DNA from: a virus
Virus record (IMG/VR): IMGVR_UViG_3300037883_000021
Location: 1-44,019 of that record
Reading direction: 5' to 3' (one strand)
Length of the DNA stretch: 44,019 nucleotides
The notes under the pieces were generated by a model. The model was given only the letters and a program-made list of their open reading frames with translations. It was not told the origin of the DNA and did not search any database. The translations under genes and the position numbers were made by a program. Of the stretch, positions 7,794 to 16,229 are shown piece by piece. Every line of letters starts with the position of its first letter. The first letter of the stretch is position 1.

Positions 7794-7928
7794 TCAAGCC
7801 CAGCGGAACACCGCCCAGGCAATAAAGACAGTGGCAGCCGCGCCCACCACAAAGCCCAGTCCGAAGCCCTGGCGGAAGCCCAGCTGCCAATCCAGCGGGA
7901 AGTGACGCATACGCAGCCGCTTAGCCAT
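7794..7928 (-). CDS. Small membrane protein (44 aa)
   Basis: The ATG at 7928 overlaps the end of the upstream small gene by 8 bases. The product begins basic (AKRLRMRHF) and has one long hydrophobic Gly/Ala/Val-rich helix from about residue 18 to 43, ending just before the C-terminus. It is the last of four tiny membrane-protein genes that follow the lysozyme gene. A role in lysis is plausible from position only. Confidence 0.55.
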   Translation of the reverse strand: MAKRLRMRHFPLDWQLGFRQGFGLGFVVGAAATVFIAWAVFRWA

Positions 7929-8073
7929 AGTAGTCGAGGAACTTCTTGCCCAGCCGTTCCGAGTTACCGAAGCTGTCTTTCTCCTTTTGCGCGGCCGCAA
8001 TCACTACTGCTGCCACCATCAGCCCCAAGGGCAAGGCCCCCATCACCATTACCACCATCACCCGCCACCACAT
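7921..8073 (-). CDS. Small membrane protein with N-terminal anchor (50 aa)
   Basis: Starts one base after the stop of the previous small gene. The N-terminal 27 residues are strongly hydrophobic (Val, Met, Ala and Leu after an initial WWR), followed by a polar tail (KEKDSFGNSERLGKK). This layout, an N-terminal anchor plus a short polar domain, is compatible with a spanin-like or pinholin-like protein, but neither can be proved here. Confidence 0.5.
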   Translation of the reverse strand: MWWRVMVVMVMGALPLGLMVAAVVIAAAQKEKDSFGNSERLGKKFLDYYG

Positions 8074-8074
8074 A

Positions 8075-8242
8075 TCAAAATCTCCCTGTCAGCAGCAGAA
8101 TGACCAGGATCAACACAATGAGCCCCAGGCCACCCCCATAGCCATAAGTGCCTCCAGGGAAGCCGGTGTGCCAGCCCCCATAATAGCCATAGCCACCCCC
8201 GAACAGTAGCAGCACGATCAGGATGAGGATGATCAGGTTCAT
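8075..8242 (-). CDS. DUF3309-like two-helix membrane protein (55 aa)
   Basis: The protein is two runs of Leu/Ile/Val (about residues 2-14 and 38-52) flanking a Gly/Tyr/Trp-rich loop (GGGYGYYGGWHTGFPGG). The arrangement matches my memory of DUF3309, small bacterial and phage proteins of unknown role. It starts 5 bases after the upstream stop. Two membrane helices with a glycine-rich hairpin could make a small holin, but this is inference. Confidence 0.6.
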   Translation of the reverse strand: MNLIILILIVLLLFGGGYGYYGGWHTGFPGGTYGYGGGLGLIVLILVILLLTGRF

Positions 8243-8247
8243 GATGC

Positions 8248-8424
8248 TCACCCACGAATGACAGGCCCAAACACTTGCCAGCCAAGCAACCCAAACAGGA
8301 TAAATTCGATCACACCACCACCAGCATAGTGGCTGAGATTGGTGCCCATGCCGCCAAAATTGACCCCGAGCCAGACCAGCACACAGATCACCCAGATGAC
8401 CCAGAAAAGTAATCCTCGTGTCAT
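8248..8424 (-). CDS. Small two-helix membrane protein, candidate holin (58 aa)
   Basis: Starts three bases after the lysozyme stop. The N-terminal segment (LLFWVIWVICVLVWLGV) is one helix; a second hydrophobic segment (VIEFILFGLLGWQVFG) follows a polar loop containing NLSHYAGGG. Small size, two transmembrane helices and direct linkage to an endolysin gene fit a class II holin. No sequence family is recognised, and other small membrane proteins nearby compete for the role. Confidence 0.55.
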   Translation of the reverse strand: MTRGLLFWVIWVICVLVWLGVNFGGMGTNLSHYAGGGVIEFILFGLLGWQVFGPVIRG

Positions 8425-8427
8425 GGC

Positions 8428-8901
8428 TCAATCTCCCAGTGTCTTGATGCGTGCGATGTAACCACTCAAGAACTGCACATACTCCCCTTGACGACGTGGG
8501 ATGATCTCGGGTGGCTTGTTCCACATCAGTATGGCCTCGGCACATCCCAAAACATCATTATTGTTGAAGCGCGCCGCAAAGGTTGAGTCACGGAATGCCC
8601 CTTGCCCAATGTTGAAGCAGATAGAGGTGAAGGCATCAAACTGGAATTGCGTCATTGGCTGGGTGATGATTTCGTTCACTACCGCTTCAAACTCATCCAA
8701 GTCGGCATCCAGTATCTCAGCAGCTTGCACCTCGGTAATCACCAACCCTGGGGTGACTTCAGGTGGGCCTGCGGCAGAAGTGTGCCCCACACCAATGGTC
8801 CATACGCCCACACTGTCCTGGTAGGCTTCACAACGTATGCCTTCACGCTCGATCAGCACATCAATACCAGCGTCAGAGATTTCCATGTCTGGAATGATCA
8901 T
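8428..8901 (-). CDS. Phage lysozyme (GH24 muramidase), endolysin
   Basis: T4-lysozyme-type muramidase that cuts the N-acetylmuramic acid to N-acetylglucosamine bond of peptidoglycan. The diagnostic block is LIEREGIRCEAYQD...WTIGVGHT. Counting from the ATG at 8901, Glu20, Asp29 and Thr35 reproduce the E-(8)-D-(5)-T spacing of the T4 catalytic triad. At about 157 residues it is a single catalytic domain. No SAR-type N-terminal membrane helix or signal peptide is visible, so it needs a holin. Starts at 8925 or 8886 are alternatives; 8901 was chosen because it sits just past the stop of the upstream M15 gene. Confidence 0.88.
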   Translation of the reverse strand: MIIPDMEISDAGIDVLIEREGIRCEAYQDSVGVWTIGVGHTSAAGPPEVTPGLVITEVQAAEILDADLDEFEAVVNEIITQPMTQFQFDAFTSICFNIGQGAFRDSTFAARFNNNDVLGCAEAILMWNKPPEIIPRRQGEYVQFLSGYIARIKTLGD

Positions 8902-8902
8902 T

Positions 8903-9265
8903 TCAAATCTCAAAATGTGGTCCATCAAAGAAGTTCTTGAAGTCACCACCCCAGGTGATGGCGATGCTGAGCTTCTTGGCTGCTGTCTTCATATGGCGCG
9001 CCATGGTGTGGAAGCTGGCCTTGTTGTTCCAGTCTAGCGGAATTGGGGTGGCATCAAAAGCCAGACTAGGTTTGTGGTTGTGCTTGGAGTTGGGCCACTT
9101 CACCTTGCTCTTCTTGCCAGCAAAAGCTTTGTCCTGCGCCGCCTTGCCACGGTGCCCACAGATCACCTGGAAGTTATAATGCTTGATGGCTTCCTTAGCC
9201 ACCTTCTGCAAGTCTGGGTGGCACTGAGCCAGATGGTCGAGCGAACGCTGACTGAAGTGGGGCAT
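8903..9265 (-). CDS. M15-family peptidase endolysin (VanY-like)
   Basis: 120 residues. The core motifs of phage M15 peptidases are present in order: CGHRGKAAQDKAF (about 36-48), SKHNHKPSLAFDATP (60-74) with the metal-binding His and Asp71, and the terminal DGPHFEI with the last metal ligand His117. These zinc enzymes cut peptide cross-links of peptidoglycan, often as L-alanyl-D-glutamate or D-Ala-D-Ala peptidases. The TAA of the upstream small gene abuts this ATG. Paired with the muramidase directly downstream, it gives two complementary wall-cutting activities. Confidence 0.85.
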   Translation of the reverse strand: MPHFSQRSLDHLAQCHPDLQKVAKEAIKHYNFQVICGHRGKAAQDKAFAGKKSKVKWPNSKHNHKPSLAFDATPIPLDWNNKASFHTMARHMKTAAKKLSIAITWGGDFKNFFDGPHFEI

Positions 9266-9442
9266 TTAGTTCCTCTTGGTGAGCACGACCATACCGGCTA
9301 TCATGGTGATCAGCCCCAATATGGAGGAGACGGCTTCATCCATGTCAGGCTGCAGAATGTTGGCCCCTTCATAGTTGGCCGCGTTCAAGGCGGTGATGAT
9401 GAGAGGCGTGCCGATCATCACAATCTTGGCAATCAGCTTCAT
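9266..9442 (-). CDS. Small two-helix membrane protein, candidate holin (58 aa)
   Basis: The ATG overlaps the upstream TGA (ATGA). The product has an N-terminal hydrophobic helix after a Lys (KLIAKIVMIGTPLIITAL), a polar loop (NYEGANILQPDMDEAV) and a second helix (SSILGLITMIAGMVVLTK) ending KRN. Two membrane segments, small size and placement just before the M15 endolysin gene fit a holin. No family name can be given. Confidence 0.6.
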   Translation of the reverse strand: MKLIAKIVMIGTPLIITALNAANYEGANILQPDMDEAVSSILGLITMIAGMVVLTKRN

Positions 9443-9657
9443 GTCGAGGTCTTCTCGGCTGCAGGCAAACAGCGTTCCAGAATGAACTTGCTCAACAGAT
9501 GGTCACGCTTGCGGCCCTCAGTTACCCCGAAATAGAGAAAGGCCATCACTAAAAACTGCATCACCACCAGTGCCAATAGCAGTGGCTGATTGCGCAGGCT
9601 CTCCACTACTGAGGTGGCAATGGCAGCGCCTTGTGCCTTTTGCTCTTCGTTGGTCAT
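9439..9657 (-). CDS. Small membrane protein with one helix, holin/spanin candidate (72 aa)
   Basis: The ATG overlaps the upstream stop (ATGA). A polar N-terminus (TNEEQKAQGAAIATSVVESL) precedes one strong transmembrane helix (LLLALVVMQFLVMAFLYFGV) and a basic, charged C-terminal tail (EGRKRDHLLSKFILERC). This is a typical small lysis-cassette membrane protein; a holin or i-spanin role is inferred from topology and neighbours. Confidence 0.6.
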   Translation of the reverse strand: MTNEEQKAQGAAIATSVVESLRNQPLLLALVVMQFLVMAFLYFGVTEGRKRDHLLSKFILERCLPAAEKTST

Positions 9658-9932
9658 TTGTGCGGCACAGCTTTCTTCTTCGCCAAGTGGCCAGCCATCG
9701 CCGGGTTGAATTGCTCTTGCAGTCCAGCAAACCTTTTCTCAACAGCCCTGGATACTGAGCGCGGGCGTGCACGTGGTGGTTGGATCACACCACCTGCTTC
9801 GACAAAGTCAGCAAGAGCCTTTTCAGTCTCCTCATCCCAGCCACCGTTGATGTGAAACTTACGCTCACCGCTGGTGGTAATCACAAAGGTATGCTCGGCG
9901 TCGATGACTTGGGCTTCTTGAATCTCAACCAT
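9654..9932 (-). CDS. Small conserved protein between fibre and lysis genes (92 aa)
   Basis: Starts directly after the fibre stop. Residues 1-50 look like a small folded domain (VITTSGERKFHINGGWDEETEKALADF); the rest is basic with PPRARPR and a Lys-rich end. It may help fibre assembly or be a minor virion protein. No family is recognised. Confidence 0.6.
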   Translation of the reverse strand: MVEIQEAQVIDAEHTFVITTSGERKFHINGGWDEETEKALADFVEAGGVIQPPRARPRSVSRAVEKRFAGLQEQFNPAMAGHLAKKKAVPHK

Positions 9933-11093
9933 CTAGGGTGCTCCTGCTTCCAATGTAGCAACACGGGCGCGCAAGGCTTTCAATTCAGCAACCAGATAGG
10001 GAATGAGCTTCACCGGGTCAACACCCCATGAGATAAAGCCTTCATCACCTTGATATTTGCGCGGATCAAGATCGCCAACATAGACAGCTTCAGGAACAGC
10101 ATGCACTAGATCTTGCGCGATGAAGCCCACACCAGGAAGGCTGTCAGGGGTGGTGGTCCATTCAAAGGCAACAGGCTCGATGGCATCAATAGTTGCGCCA
10201 ATGTCAAGCTCACCAGCAAGTGGACGCACATTTTCCTTCAATCGGATATCAGAACCATTGGCAAAGTAGACTGTGGCACTGTCGGTATAGACGTAGCCGA
10301 TCAAGCTGCTCACACCCCATTCCCAGCCGTGAAAATAAGTGTTAGTTGAGTCAGTGCGGTCGTAAGAAGCACCGCCCGCTGTGCTGGTGCCCCAAAATCC
10401 TGCTCCCCAGATCAAGCTCGGCGTCGCACCAAAGCTGTTGGGTGTCGCATACAATTGCCCCACATAATAGCTCGACCTAAGTGCAACGTTGTAGAGCTCA
10501 AGTGTCCCAGCAGGGTAGGTCATCCCGCCAGCAGAGTAGATCTGCACGCCAGCCTGGAGCGAAGTAAAGGCATAATTGGTCAATTGAGCATGGAATGCGC
10601 CACCACCATTGAAGGTCGCATAGCCAGTAGTCGTCAATGTGCCACTAACGCCCGCATTGCCTGTGACATTCAAAGTGGTGGCAGCAGTTACTGCTCCATT
10701 AACAGTCAACGCCCCCGTCACTGTGCCTCCAGCCAAAGGCAGCACTCTGCCCCAGGTTGCATTGACCCGCCCATAAGAGAAAGTGTCGCTAGGCGCATCA
10801 GTACCAATGGCGCCGCCTCCAGCAACCGGGTTCCATTCTGCCGCGTTCCATGGCCCAGGCGCCACAGGCCCCTTTGCAGTGTAGAGCTCGCCTTGGTAAT
10901 TCACAGCGTTGTTGAGCACATAACTGGCTGCGGGGTTGAACATCCCCACACCAATGAGGTCAATGGGCGCGCCACCTTGCATCACCCCGAATTGCCGGTC
11001 GGCAAAGTTGACATAAGGCTCACCGTCCAGCCGGGTGTTGGGTGGCCGATTGCCAGGGGTGGTGGAGCGTAACAGCTGAAGATTATTAGGCAT
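9933..11093 (-). CDS. Tail fibre with S74 chaperone domain
   Basis: 386 residues. The N-terminal 95 residues (LRSTTPGNRPP, then a YxLNNAVNYQGELYTAK block and WNPVAGG) resemble the N-terminus of the fibre at 39235-40314 and probably form a virion-attachment module with a carbohydrate-binding-like loop. A short stalk (LPLAGGTVTGALTV) leads to a domain ending in the S74 region: Ser281 and Lys286 in SDIRLKENV form the expected dyad, followed by VAFEW, GVGFIAQDLVHAVPEAV and a C-terminal coiled coil. The ATG overlaps the upstream TGA (TGATG). Confidence 0.88.
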   Translation of the reverse strand: MPNNLQLLRSTTPGNRPPNTRLDGEPYVNFADRQFGVMQGGAPIDLIGVGMFNPAASYVLNNAVNYQGELYTAKGPVAPGPWNAAEWNPVAGGGAIGTDAPSDTFSYGRVNATWGRVLPLAGGTVTGALTVNGAVTAATTLNVTGNAGVSGTLTTTGYATFNGGGAFHAQLTNYAFTSLQAGVQIYSAGGMTYPAGTLELYNVALRSSYYVGQLYATPNSFGATPSLIWGAGFWGTSTAGGASYDRTDSTNTYFHGWEWGVSSLIGYVYTDSATVYFANGSDIRLKENVRPLAGELDIGATIDAIEPVAFEWTTTPDSLPGVGFIAQDLVHAVPEAVYVGDLDPRKYQGDEGFISWGVDPVKLIPYLVAELKALRARVATLEAGAP

Positions 11094-11434
11094 CAGAAGG
11101 TCCCCATGTCAAGAGATTGGCTCCAGGCCCCATTGAGTCGTCCATAGAAGGTGCCGTTGCTTGGCGCATCGCCCCCAATTGTGGCCACCCAAGCAGCTGT
11201 GGCTCCATCACGCCCATAGACATTGCCATCGGTTGGCGCCTCCTGCCAGGGCAGCATCAACACCCCGTTGAGGTAATAGTTCACCGCATTGATGGTGCCT
11301 ACCCCGGTGTTGCCCGCAGCAGGGGTGCCCACCACCACACCGCCCCCATAGGACAGAAAGTCACCTTGGTTACGCCACTGCGACGAAGTGGGCAGCGGCC
11401 CGCCAATAGGCTGGAAAGGTGAAACGCCCGTCAT
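11093..11434 (-). CDS. Small fibre-associated virion protein (113 aa)
   Basis: I chose the ATG at 11434, which overlaps the upstream stop (ATGA); a GTG at 11446 is possible. The sequence repeats a fibre-like motif twice, APTDGNVYGRDGATAAWV and DAPSNGTFYGRLNGAW, and the same motif (DAPSDTFSYGRVNATWG) occurs in the neighbouring fibre at 9933-11093. It is Gly/Asn-rich and should be beta-structured. It probably attaches to or extends the fibre. Confidence 0.65.
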   Translation of the reverse strand: MTGVSPFQPIGGPLPTSSQWRNQGDFLSYGGGVVVGTPAAGNTGVGTINAVNYYLNGVLMLPWQEAPTDGNVYGRDGATAAWVATIGGDAPSNGTFYGRLNGAWSQSLDMGTF

Positions 11435-11742
11435 GGCGTTGGCCACATCACAGCGGTGAATTGATGGTTGGCCGAGGCCGAGGCCACACTCACTGTGGTG
11501 GTGGTGTTGGCGATGATGGCGTAGCTCTGCCCCGGCTCCAGCGCGATGGTGGTGCCATTGGCCACAGTGCCCGCCGCGCTCACCTGGTCAACATAGAGCG
11601 GCTCCGCAGCGGCTAAACCTTGGTCGGCAGCAGCCACCGGGTTGACAATGTAGCCACCTGCCTGATTGGGGCTGATAGCATCAGCTGCTTGTCCAGCGGT
11701 GCCGGGTGTTTGGCTGATTAGGCCAGCAACAGGAGTTGCCAT
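11431..11742 (-). CDS. Virion protein with shared DQGL/LEPGE domain (103 aa)
   Basis: A strong AAGGAG precedes the ATG. Nearly the whole protein is one domain: GGYIVNPVAAADQGLAAAE, then PLYVDQV, TIALEPGQSYAI and a C-terminal NHQFTAVMW. The same order of motifs occurs inside the proteins at 13208-14422 and 26311-27603. Function is unknown; the repeated use in tail proteins suggests a structural or surface-binding fold. Confidence 0.7.
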   Translation of the reverse strand: MATPVAGLISQTPGTAGQAADAISPNQAGGYIVNPVAAADQGLAAAEPLYVDQVSAAGTVANGTTIALEPGQSYAIIANTTTTVSVASASANHQFTAVMWPTP

Positions 11743-11754
11743 TGTAAGTTCTCC

Positions 11755-13197
11755 TTATGGAGGATCGGTCCAACCTGGTGAGGTCACGATACCTGGCGCG
11801 GTGCCAGGGAAGATATTCTTGTTGTTGTTCTCAAAGATGATGCCCGCACCAGACGAGACATTGTAGCGCGGCCCGGTAGGCACTGTGCCAGTGAAGCTGG
11901 TCACCCCGTCATAAATGCCAATGGTGCCGCCACCGTAAGCAAAGGCTGTGCCATTAGTGAAGGTGACAGTGCCCGTCAAGTTGAACACACAAGGCACGGT
12001 GCTGAAGGCATCCTGGTAGCCAATGCTGATGGTGCCCACAGCCACCCCAAACATGCAACCTGCTTGTTGCGAGCTAGCAGCATACTGGTTGGTGCCTGAG
12101 AGGCTAAGTACGCCGCCACTACTGGCCATTGGCTCCCAACCACCAGCGATCACTCCGCTAGTATAATTGCAATTCTTACATTGTAGGTTACCGCTGCCCC
12201 AAGTGCCAACATTCTCGTAGTAACTCTGGAAGCTGAAACCCTCCACAGTAATGTTGGCCTGACCACCAGCCCCGACACAGCTACCATTCATTGAGCCTGG
12301 TGGCGGTGTCAGCGAGGTGGCGTTGATGACAACATTCCCAGGATTAGCAGAATTACCGAGAATATACCAAGCGGCGATATAACTTTCTGTATCACCAAAG
12401 CCACCATTGTAGAAGCCATCAGCAACCCTGACTGTGATTGTGCCCTGCGAGATGTAACGGCTCTTGATGGCATTCATCGCCCCATAGACAGTGAGGAAGG
12501 CGGACTGTGGAGTGTTAGCAAAGCCACTATTGCTGTCATTGCCATCAGTTCGCACATAGAACACTGATTGTGGCGGTGTGGAGGGAATTGGTGAGATGCC
12601 TACTGCGGTGAAGGCTGTGCCATTGTAGATGAAGGCATACTCCTCACCATTCGTCAAGTTGCCACCCACCATCGGTGAACCATCAGTGCGTGTGGCTGGC
12701 ACGCTGGCCAAGCCGTTGAACTGGCAATTCACTGGGCCTGTGTTGGTGTTGGCCACCTTGATATTGAACTGCATGCCCACCGCATAGTTGGAAGGCACAG
12801 GGTTGGTGTTGGCCACAATCAGGTTGGGCGTCACTGAGGTGTCAGTGCCCGCATAGATCAGACTGGTATCAGCAGGTCCAGTGCCGGCCTGCACAAAGGC
12901 TTCCAGGGTGCCAGCCGTCACCAGGTTGGCAAATATGTCCCCCGCATTCCAGGCTTGCGCGCTAGTGCCTTCCTGCGCCCGCACAATGGTACAAACGTCC
13001 GCATTGCGACGCGTCACATGCACAATCTCGCTCACCGTCTTGGTGGCCTGATCATAGAAGGTGGCCACAAAGTAGTCGGCCCCAGTGGGGTTGGGAAATT
13101 CTGCCCCTGTGCCCGCTGCCAGTGTCACCACAGTGTCAGTCGCGGTGATACTGCCGGCCACTGTGGTCGAGGCATTATTTGACCAAAGAATTGTCAT
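11755..13197 (-). CDS. Tailspike/fibre with predicted beta-helix
   Basis: 480 residues. The first 200 are phage-binding domains with Thr/Val-rich strands. From about residue 215 the sequence FYVRTDGNDSNSGFANTP...AFLTVYGAM is the entry motif of right-handed beta-helix tailspikes, which often depolymerise or bind host surface polysaccharides. The following 200 residues are short Gly/Asn/Thr strands with stacked Asn and several Cys, as expected for a beta-helix. No catalytic residues can be assigned by eye. It lies just downstream of the baseplate genes. Confidence 0.75.
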   Translation of the reverse strand: MTILWSNNASTTVAGSITATDTVVTLAAGTGAEFPNPTGADYFVATFYDQATKTVSEIVHVTRRNADVCTIVRAQEGTSAQAWNAGDIFANLVTAGTLEAFVQAGTGPADTSLIYAGTDTSVTPNLIVANTNPVPSNYAVGMQFNIKVANTNTGPVNCQFNGLASVPATRTDGSPMVGGNLTNGEEYAFIYNGTAFTAVGISPIPSTPPQSVFYVRTDGNDSNSGFANTPQSAFLTVYGAMNAIKSRYISQGTITVRVADGFYNGGFGDTESYIAAWYILGNSANPGNVVINATSLTPPPGSMNGSCVGAGGQANITVEGFSFQSYYENVGTWGSGNLQCKNCNYTSGVIAGGWEPMASSGGVLSLSGTNQYAASSQQAGCMFGVAVGTISIGYQDAFSTVPCVFNLTGTVTFTNGTAFAYGGGTIGIYDGVTSFTGTVPTGPRYNVSSGAGIIFENNNKNIFPGTAPGIVTSPGWTDPP

Positions 13198-13207
13198 CTG
13201 TGGGTCC

Positions 13208-14422
13208 TCAGCCTATGGCAACCTTGAAGGTGAATTGATAGGGCATCTCTAACACCCCTGACTCCAACGCCTCCTTGAATATCTGCATATAAGGCAATGC
13301 TTGATAAGTTTCATAGGTGGTTTCCAGATCATCCAGCGGAATAGGCACATAAGGCTCACCCGCATCATCAAAGGGTGCCCCAAAGCCATTGGGACCAAAG
13401 GAATTCAGCATCGCCCCGCCTGTCACTGTACGATGCCCCATCACCAACCGGATGGTGGCGTTGCGTGTGGCCCCGATGGACACTGAGATCTGCTCCGTGT
13501 CAGCAATGGAGCTATCACCAGTGTAAGGCGGCACCGCGTTGGGGGCAGTACCATTGACCCCATAGAGAAAGCGCCAGACCCGCCGCTTCAGCCAACGCAC
13601 CCCGAAGTACTTGCCATCACCCTTGTAGAAGTGCCAGGTCAAACAGCGACGATAGGTGTCATCATCAGTGACGACCACGTCCCCTTGCAACAACTGCTTG
13701 AGCTCATTGAGCGGCACTGGTATGGCCGAAGGTGCCCAAGGGTTTGGTCCCCAAGTGTTGAGTGGGCCCAACTGTTGATACTTGCCTGAGGAGAGCGCAG
13801 GACGCGGATAGCCATAGACGCCTTGCCCCACCCAGTCCAGCAACTTACCAGCCACGAGTGGCCCAGTGTAGATCGGCAGGTTGAGCGCATTAAAGGTGTC
13901 GACATAATCCTGTTGCGCCTGAGTCTGTCCCTCTACCCAACCTTGCAGATCATCGTCATCGGTGTACTCCTGGTAGAGATAACCACCAATGGTGTTGATC
14001 AGCCCAGTGACGGTTGTTGGTGGAAACACTGTCTTGCCAGTGGGCCCTGTGTAGTCCGGGTTGCCTGGTACCGGCAGCGGTGGATCTGGCGTGTAGCTGG
14101 AGGCGAAAAAGGCTGAGAAATGGTGACCGTTGCTGGGGGCACTGACATTGACTACAGGCACTCCTGGTGGTATCAAAAAGCGTTCCCCTGGCGCAAGGCT
14201 CTCTGTTCCCGGCACGCTAGTGCTGGCTAGCCCACCAATAATGTTGATGAACAGCGGCTCAGAGATGCTCAGCCCTTGATCGTGCGGCCGAGCAGGATTG
14301 TAGATCATGCCACCCAGCAGGGTGGGCGCAGGCGGCACAATCTGTTGCGAATCAATGCCCGCAATAGAAGTCAGCGGCGCATACAGGGTGATTGGTGCGG
14401 CGGCAAATTGAGCTACGGTCAT
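13208..14422 (-). CDS. Baseplate protein downstream of J, gpI position (404 aa)
   Basis: Residues about 35-110 are the DQGL/LEPGE-type domain (MIYNPARPHDQGLSISEPL, then SLAPGERFLIPPG and GHHFSAFF). After a Pro-rich linker comes QAQQDYVDTFNALNLP...LLDWVGQGVYGYPRP, a signature I recognise from phage baseplate proteins that follow gpJ and link it to the fibres. The rest is alpha/beta with an Arg-rich stretch (RWLKRRVWRF). The ATG overlaps the J stop (ATGA). Confidence 0.7.
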   Translation of the reverse strand: MTVAQFAAAPITLYAPLTSIAGIDSQQIVPPAPTLLGGMIYNPARPHDQGLSISEPLFINIIGGLASTSVPGTESLAPGERFLIPPGVPVVNVSAPSNGHHFSAFFASSYTPDPPLPVPGNPDYTGPTGKTVFPPTTVTGLINTIGGYLYQEYTDDDDLQGWVEGQTQAQQDYVDTFNALNLPIYTGPLVAGKLLDWVGQGVYGYPRPALSSGKYQQLGPLNTWGPNPWAPSAIPVPLNELKQLLQGDVVVTDDDTYRRCLTWHFYKGDGKYFGVRWLKRRVWRFLYGVNGTAPNAVPPYTGDSSIADTEQISVSIGATRNATIRLVMGHRTVTGGAMLNSFGPNGFGAPFDDAGEPYVPIPLDDLETTYETYQALPYMQIFKEALESGVLEMPYQFTFKVAIG

Positions 14423-15837
14423 CCCTGCTGCACACTCACTTGAGTTGAGTCCGTATAGAAGTAGCTGTAAGGGTCTCCATAGATCACCTGGGTGCCTGGA
14501 TCAGGCAATGTGCCCACCCCATTGATGGAGAACACCCATTGAATGTCAATGATGCGCTCACCCGGCAGAATGTTCTTGACCGCATCCAGGAACAATGAGT
14601 CCAACACATTGAGGTTGATGGGCGCAATACCTGCCGGCAGCGAGTTGATGTAGTCGATGATGGCAGGCTGTGCTGCCTGCGCCATAGCGTTGGGACTGAC
14701 ATAGCTGCTGATGTCAGTCTCCCAATACACCACAATGCTAACATACTCCTGCGGCGGTGTAACAAAGTTGATGAGGTAGCTGTCTGGATAGTCGGTGACC
14801 ACTATGGCGTTGTTGATTGGGTTAGGAGTGATCACTCCACCATATTGATAAGTGCCCCACATGGTGCCATCAAGCGGAATGGTAAAGGTCTTAGGGCCAA
14901 GAACAGTGATCTGCAGCGGTGTGTCATTGACAAAGGGTATGCCCACCACCCCGCTGATCTCAATGACATCCCCGTCCTGCAAGTTGTGGTTGTTGGCTGT
15001 GGTCACCATGATGGGATCATCATTGTTAATGCCAGCCACCAGTATGTCCGCACCACTCAGCCCTTGGGTATAGAAGTCACTTTGCCAAATGGCATAGGCC
15101 ACCTGATAAGGATCACCACCCCCAACCAGCACCACAAAATTGTCGCCTTCAGGCTGCACTGCTACCAAGCGGCTTTGCACCCCTGGCACATTGCCAACCA
15201 GCGTCTTGAGATAGCGCCCCATGCCTGTGGAGGCTGCCAGCCCTGCAGTAAAGGCCCGCTCACGGAAGGTGGCAATGGACTCACCTGCCGTTGATGGCAC
15301 CCCGGCCACCGGATTAGTCACTGTTAAGGTGATACCGCTGGGCACCGAGGTCAGCAGCTGCGTCACCGTGCCTGGCGGGATTGCCCAGGCTCCACTGGTG
15401 GTGGCGACTGCATACATCGGTAAGGTTTGTCCATCCGCACCGCATATACCCCCATCCTGGCAGATATACTGATAGACGCTGTCTCCCACAGTGAAGCCTT
15501 GCGCAATGGAGTATCCAGGAGGGCCATTGAATACCACATAAACTGACGTGTTTGTAATTGGCTGCGGGTCAACGCCATAAAGGGTCCCCAGTTGATTGAG
15601 CAGAAAGGCATTGGCACCGAATGGTGTGATGGAGTTGACCAGATCAACCAGGAATGAATCTGACACCACCAGTGCATAGACATCAGTGGAGGCAATGTCC
15701 TCAACAAGTGTGCTGGGCAGATTGGAAGTATAATCAGGCACAATGGCTGCTACCATAGCCACCAAGCGCGCCCGCAAGTCGGCTGGCGAAGCTGGCTGTA
15801 AGCCTTGCTGAGTCATCACTAAGGGCAGAATGGCCAT
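14419..15837 (-). CDS. Baseplate J-like protein (wedge)
   Basis: 472 residues. The N-terminus (QQGLQPASPADLRARLVAMV), the SFLVDLVNSITPFGANAFLLNQLGTLYG helix and the GESIATFRERAF motif are typical of gpJ-type baseplate wedge proteins that join the hub to the fibre network. Residues about 265-340 are an insertion (TTANNHNLQDGDVIEISGV...TFTIPLDG...GG) of the FCCH/Ig-like type found as decoration in phage tail proteins. The C-terminus (INLNVLDSLFLDAVKNILPG) is again J-like. The start abuts the gp25 stop. Confidence 0.85.
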   Translation of the reverse strand: MAILPLVMTQQGLQPASPADLRARLVAMVAAIVPDYTSNLPSTLVEDIASTDVYALVVSDSFLVDLVNSITPFGANAFLLNQLGTLYGVDPQPITNTSVYVVFNGPPGYSIAQGFTVGDSVYQYICQDGGICGADGQTLPMYAVATTSGAWAIPPGTVTQLLTSVPSGITLTVTNPVAGVPSTAGESIATFRERAFTAGLAASTGMGRYLKTLVGNVPGVQSRLVAVQPEGDNFVVLVGGGDPYQVAYAIWQSDFYTQGLSGADILVAGINNDDPIMVTTANNHNLQDGDVIEISGVVGIPFVNDTPLQITVLGPKTFTIPLDGTMWGTYQYGGVITPNPINNAIVVTDYPDSYLINFVTPPQEYVSIVVYWETDISSYVSPNAMAQAAQPAIIDYINSLPAGIAPINLNVLDSLFLDAVKNILPGERIIDIQWVFSINGVGTLPDPGTQVIYGDPYSYFYTDSTQVSVQQG

Positions 15838-16229
15838 TAGGTGGGTTGCTCCGGTGGATAATCCGGCTTCAACTGGAAGCCAATGCGTGCCCCATAGTTG
15901 GTGAGCACACTAATTTGATAGTTGGGCGAAGGATTGCCTGAGTCATCAATGGCGTCCGGCAATCTCATCAGCAACACCGAGGCAAAGCGCGGCGCGAACT
16001 GTTGTTGGATGCGGTTCATGTAATAGTCAGGCGCCACCTGCGTCACCACACTCTCATGCGCCGGGATGCCCCAATCACCCCAGAACGGACTTTCCCCAAG
16101 GTTCAGCTTGCACACTTGTGCCAACCAGGTCAGACAGACACTGTCGTTGAAGCCATTGATGTCTGTGGTCACCATCTGCCAAGTTTTCTTGCCAGTGAGC
16201 ACATCGCGAGTGCGGCCCCAAACTCTCAT
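15837..16229 (-). CDS. gp25/GPW-like baseplate wedge protein
   Basis: 130 residues, the usual size of gp25-like proteins, which form the conserved lysozyme-fold wedge around the baseplate hub. It lies in the standard order spike, gp25, J. The central motif LTWLAQVCKLNLGESPFWGDWGIP and the C-terminal NYQISVLTNYG strand agree with the family. The ATG overlaps the spike stop (ATGA). Confidence 0.75.
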   Translation of the reverse strand: MRVWGRTRDVLTGKKTWQMVTTDINGFNDSVCLTWLAQVCKLNLGESPFWGDWGIPAHESVVTQVAPDYYMNRIQQQFAPRFASVLLMRLPDAIDDSGNPSPNYQISVLTNYGARIGFQLKPDYPPEQPT

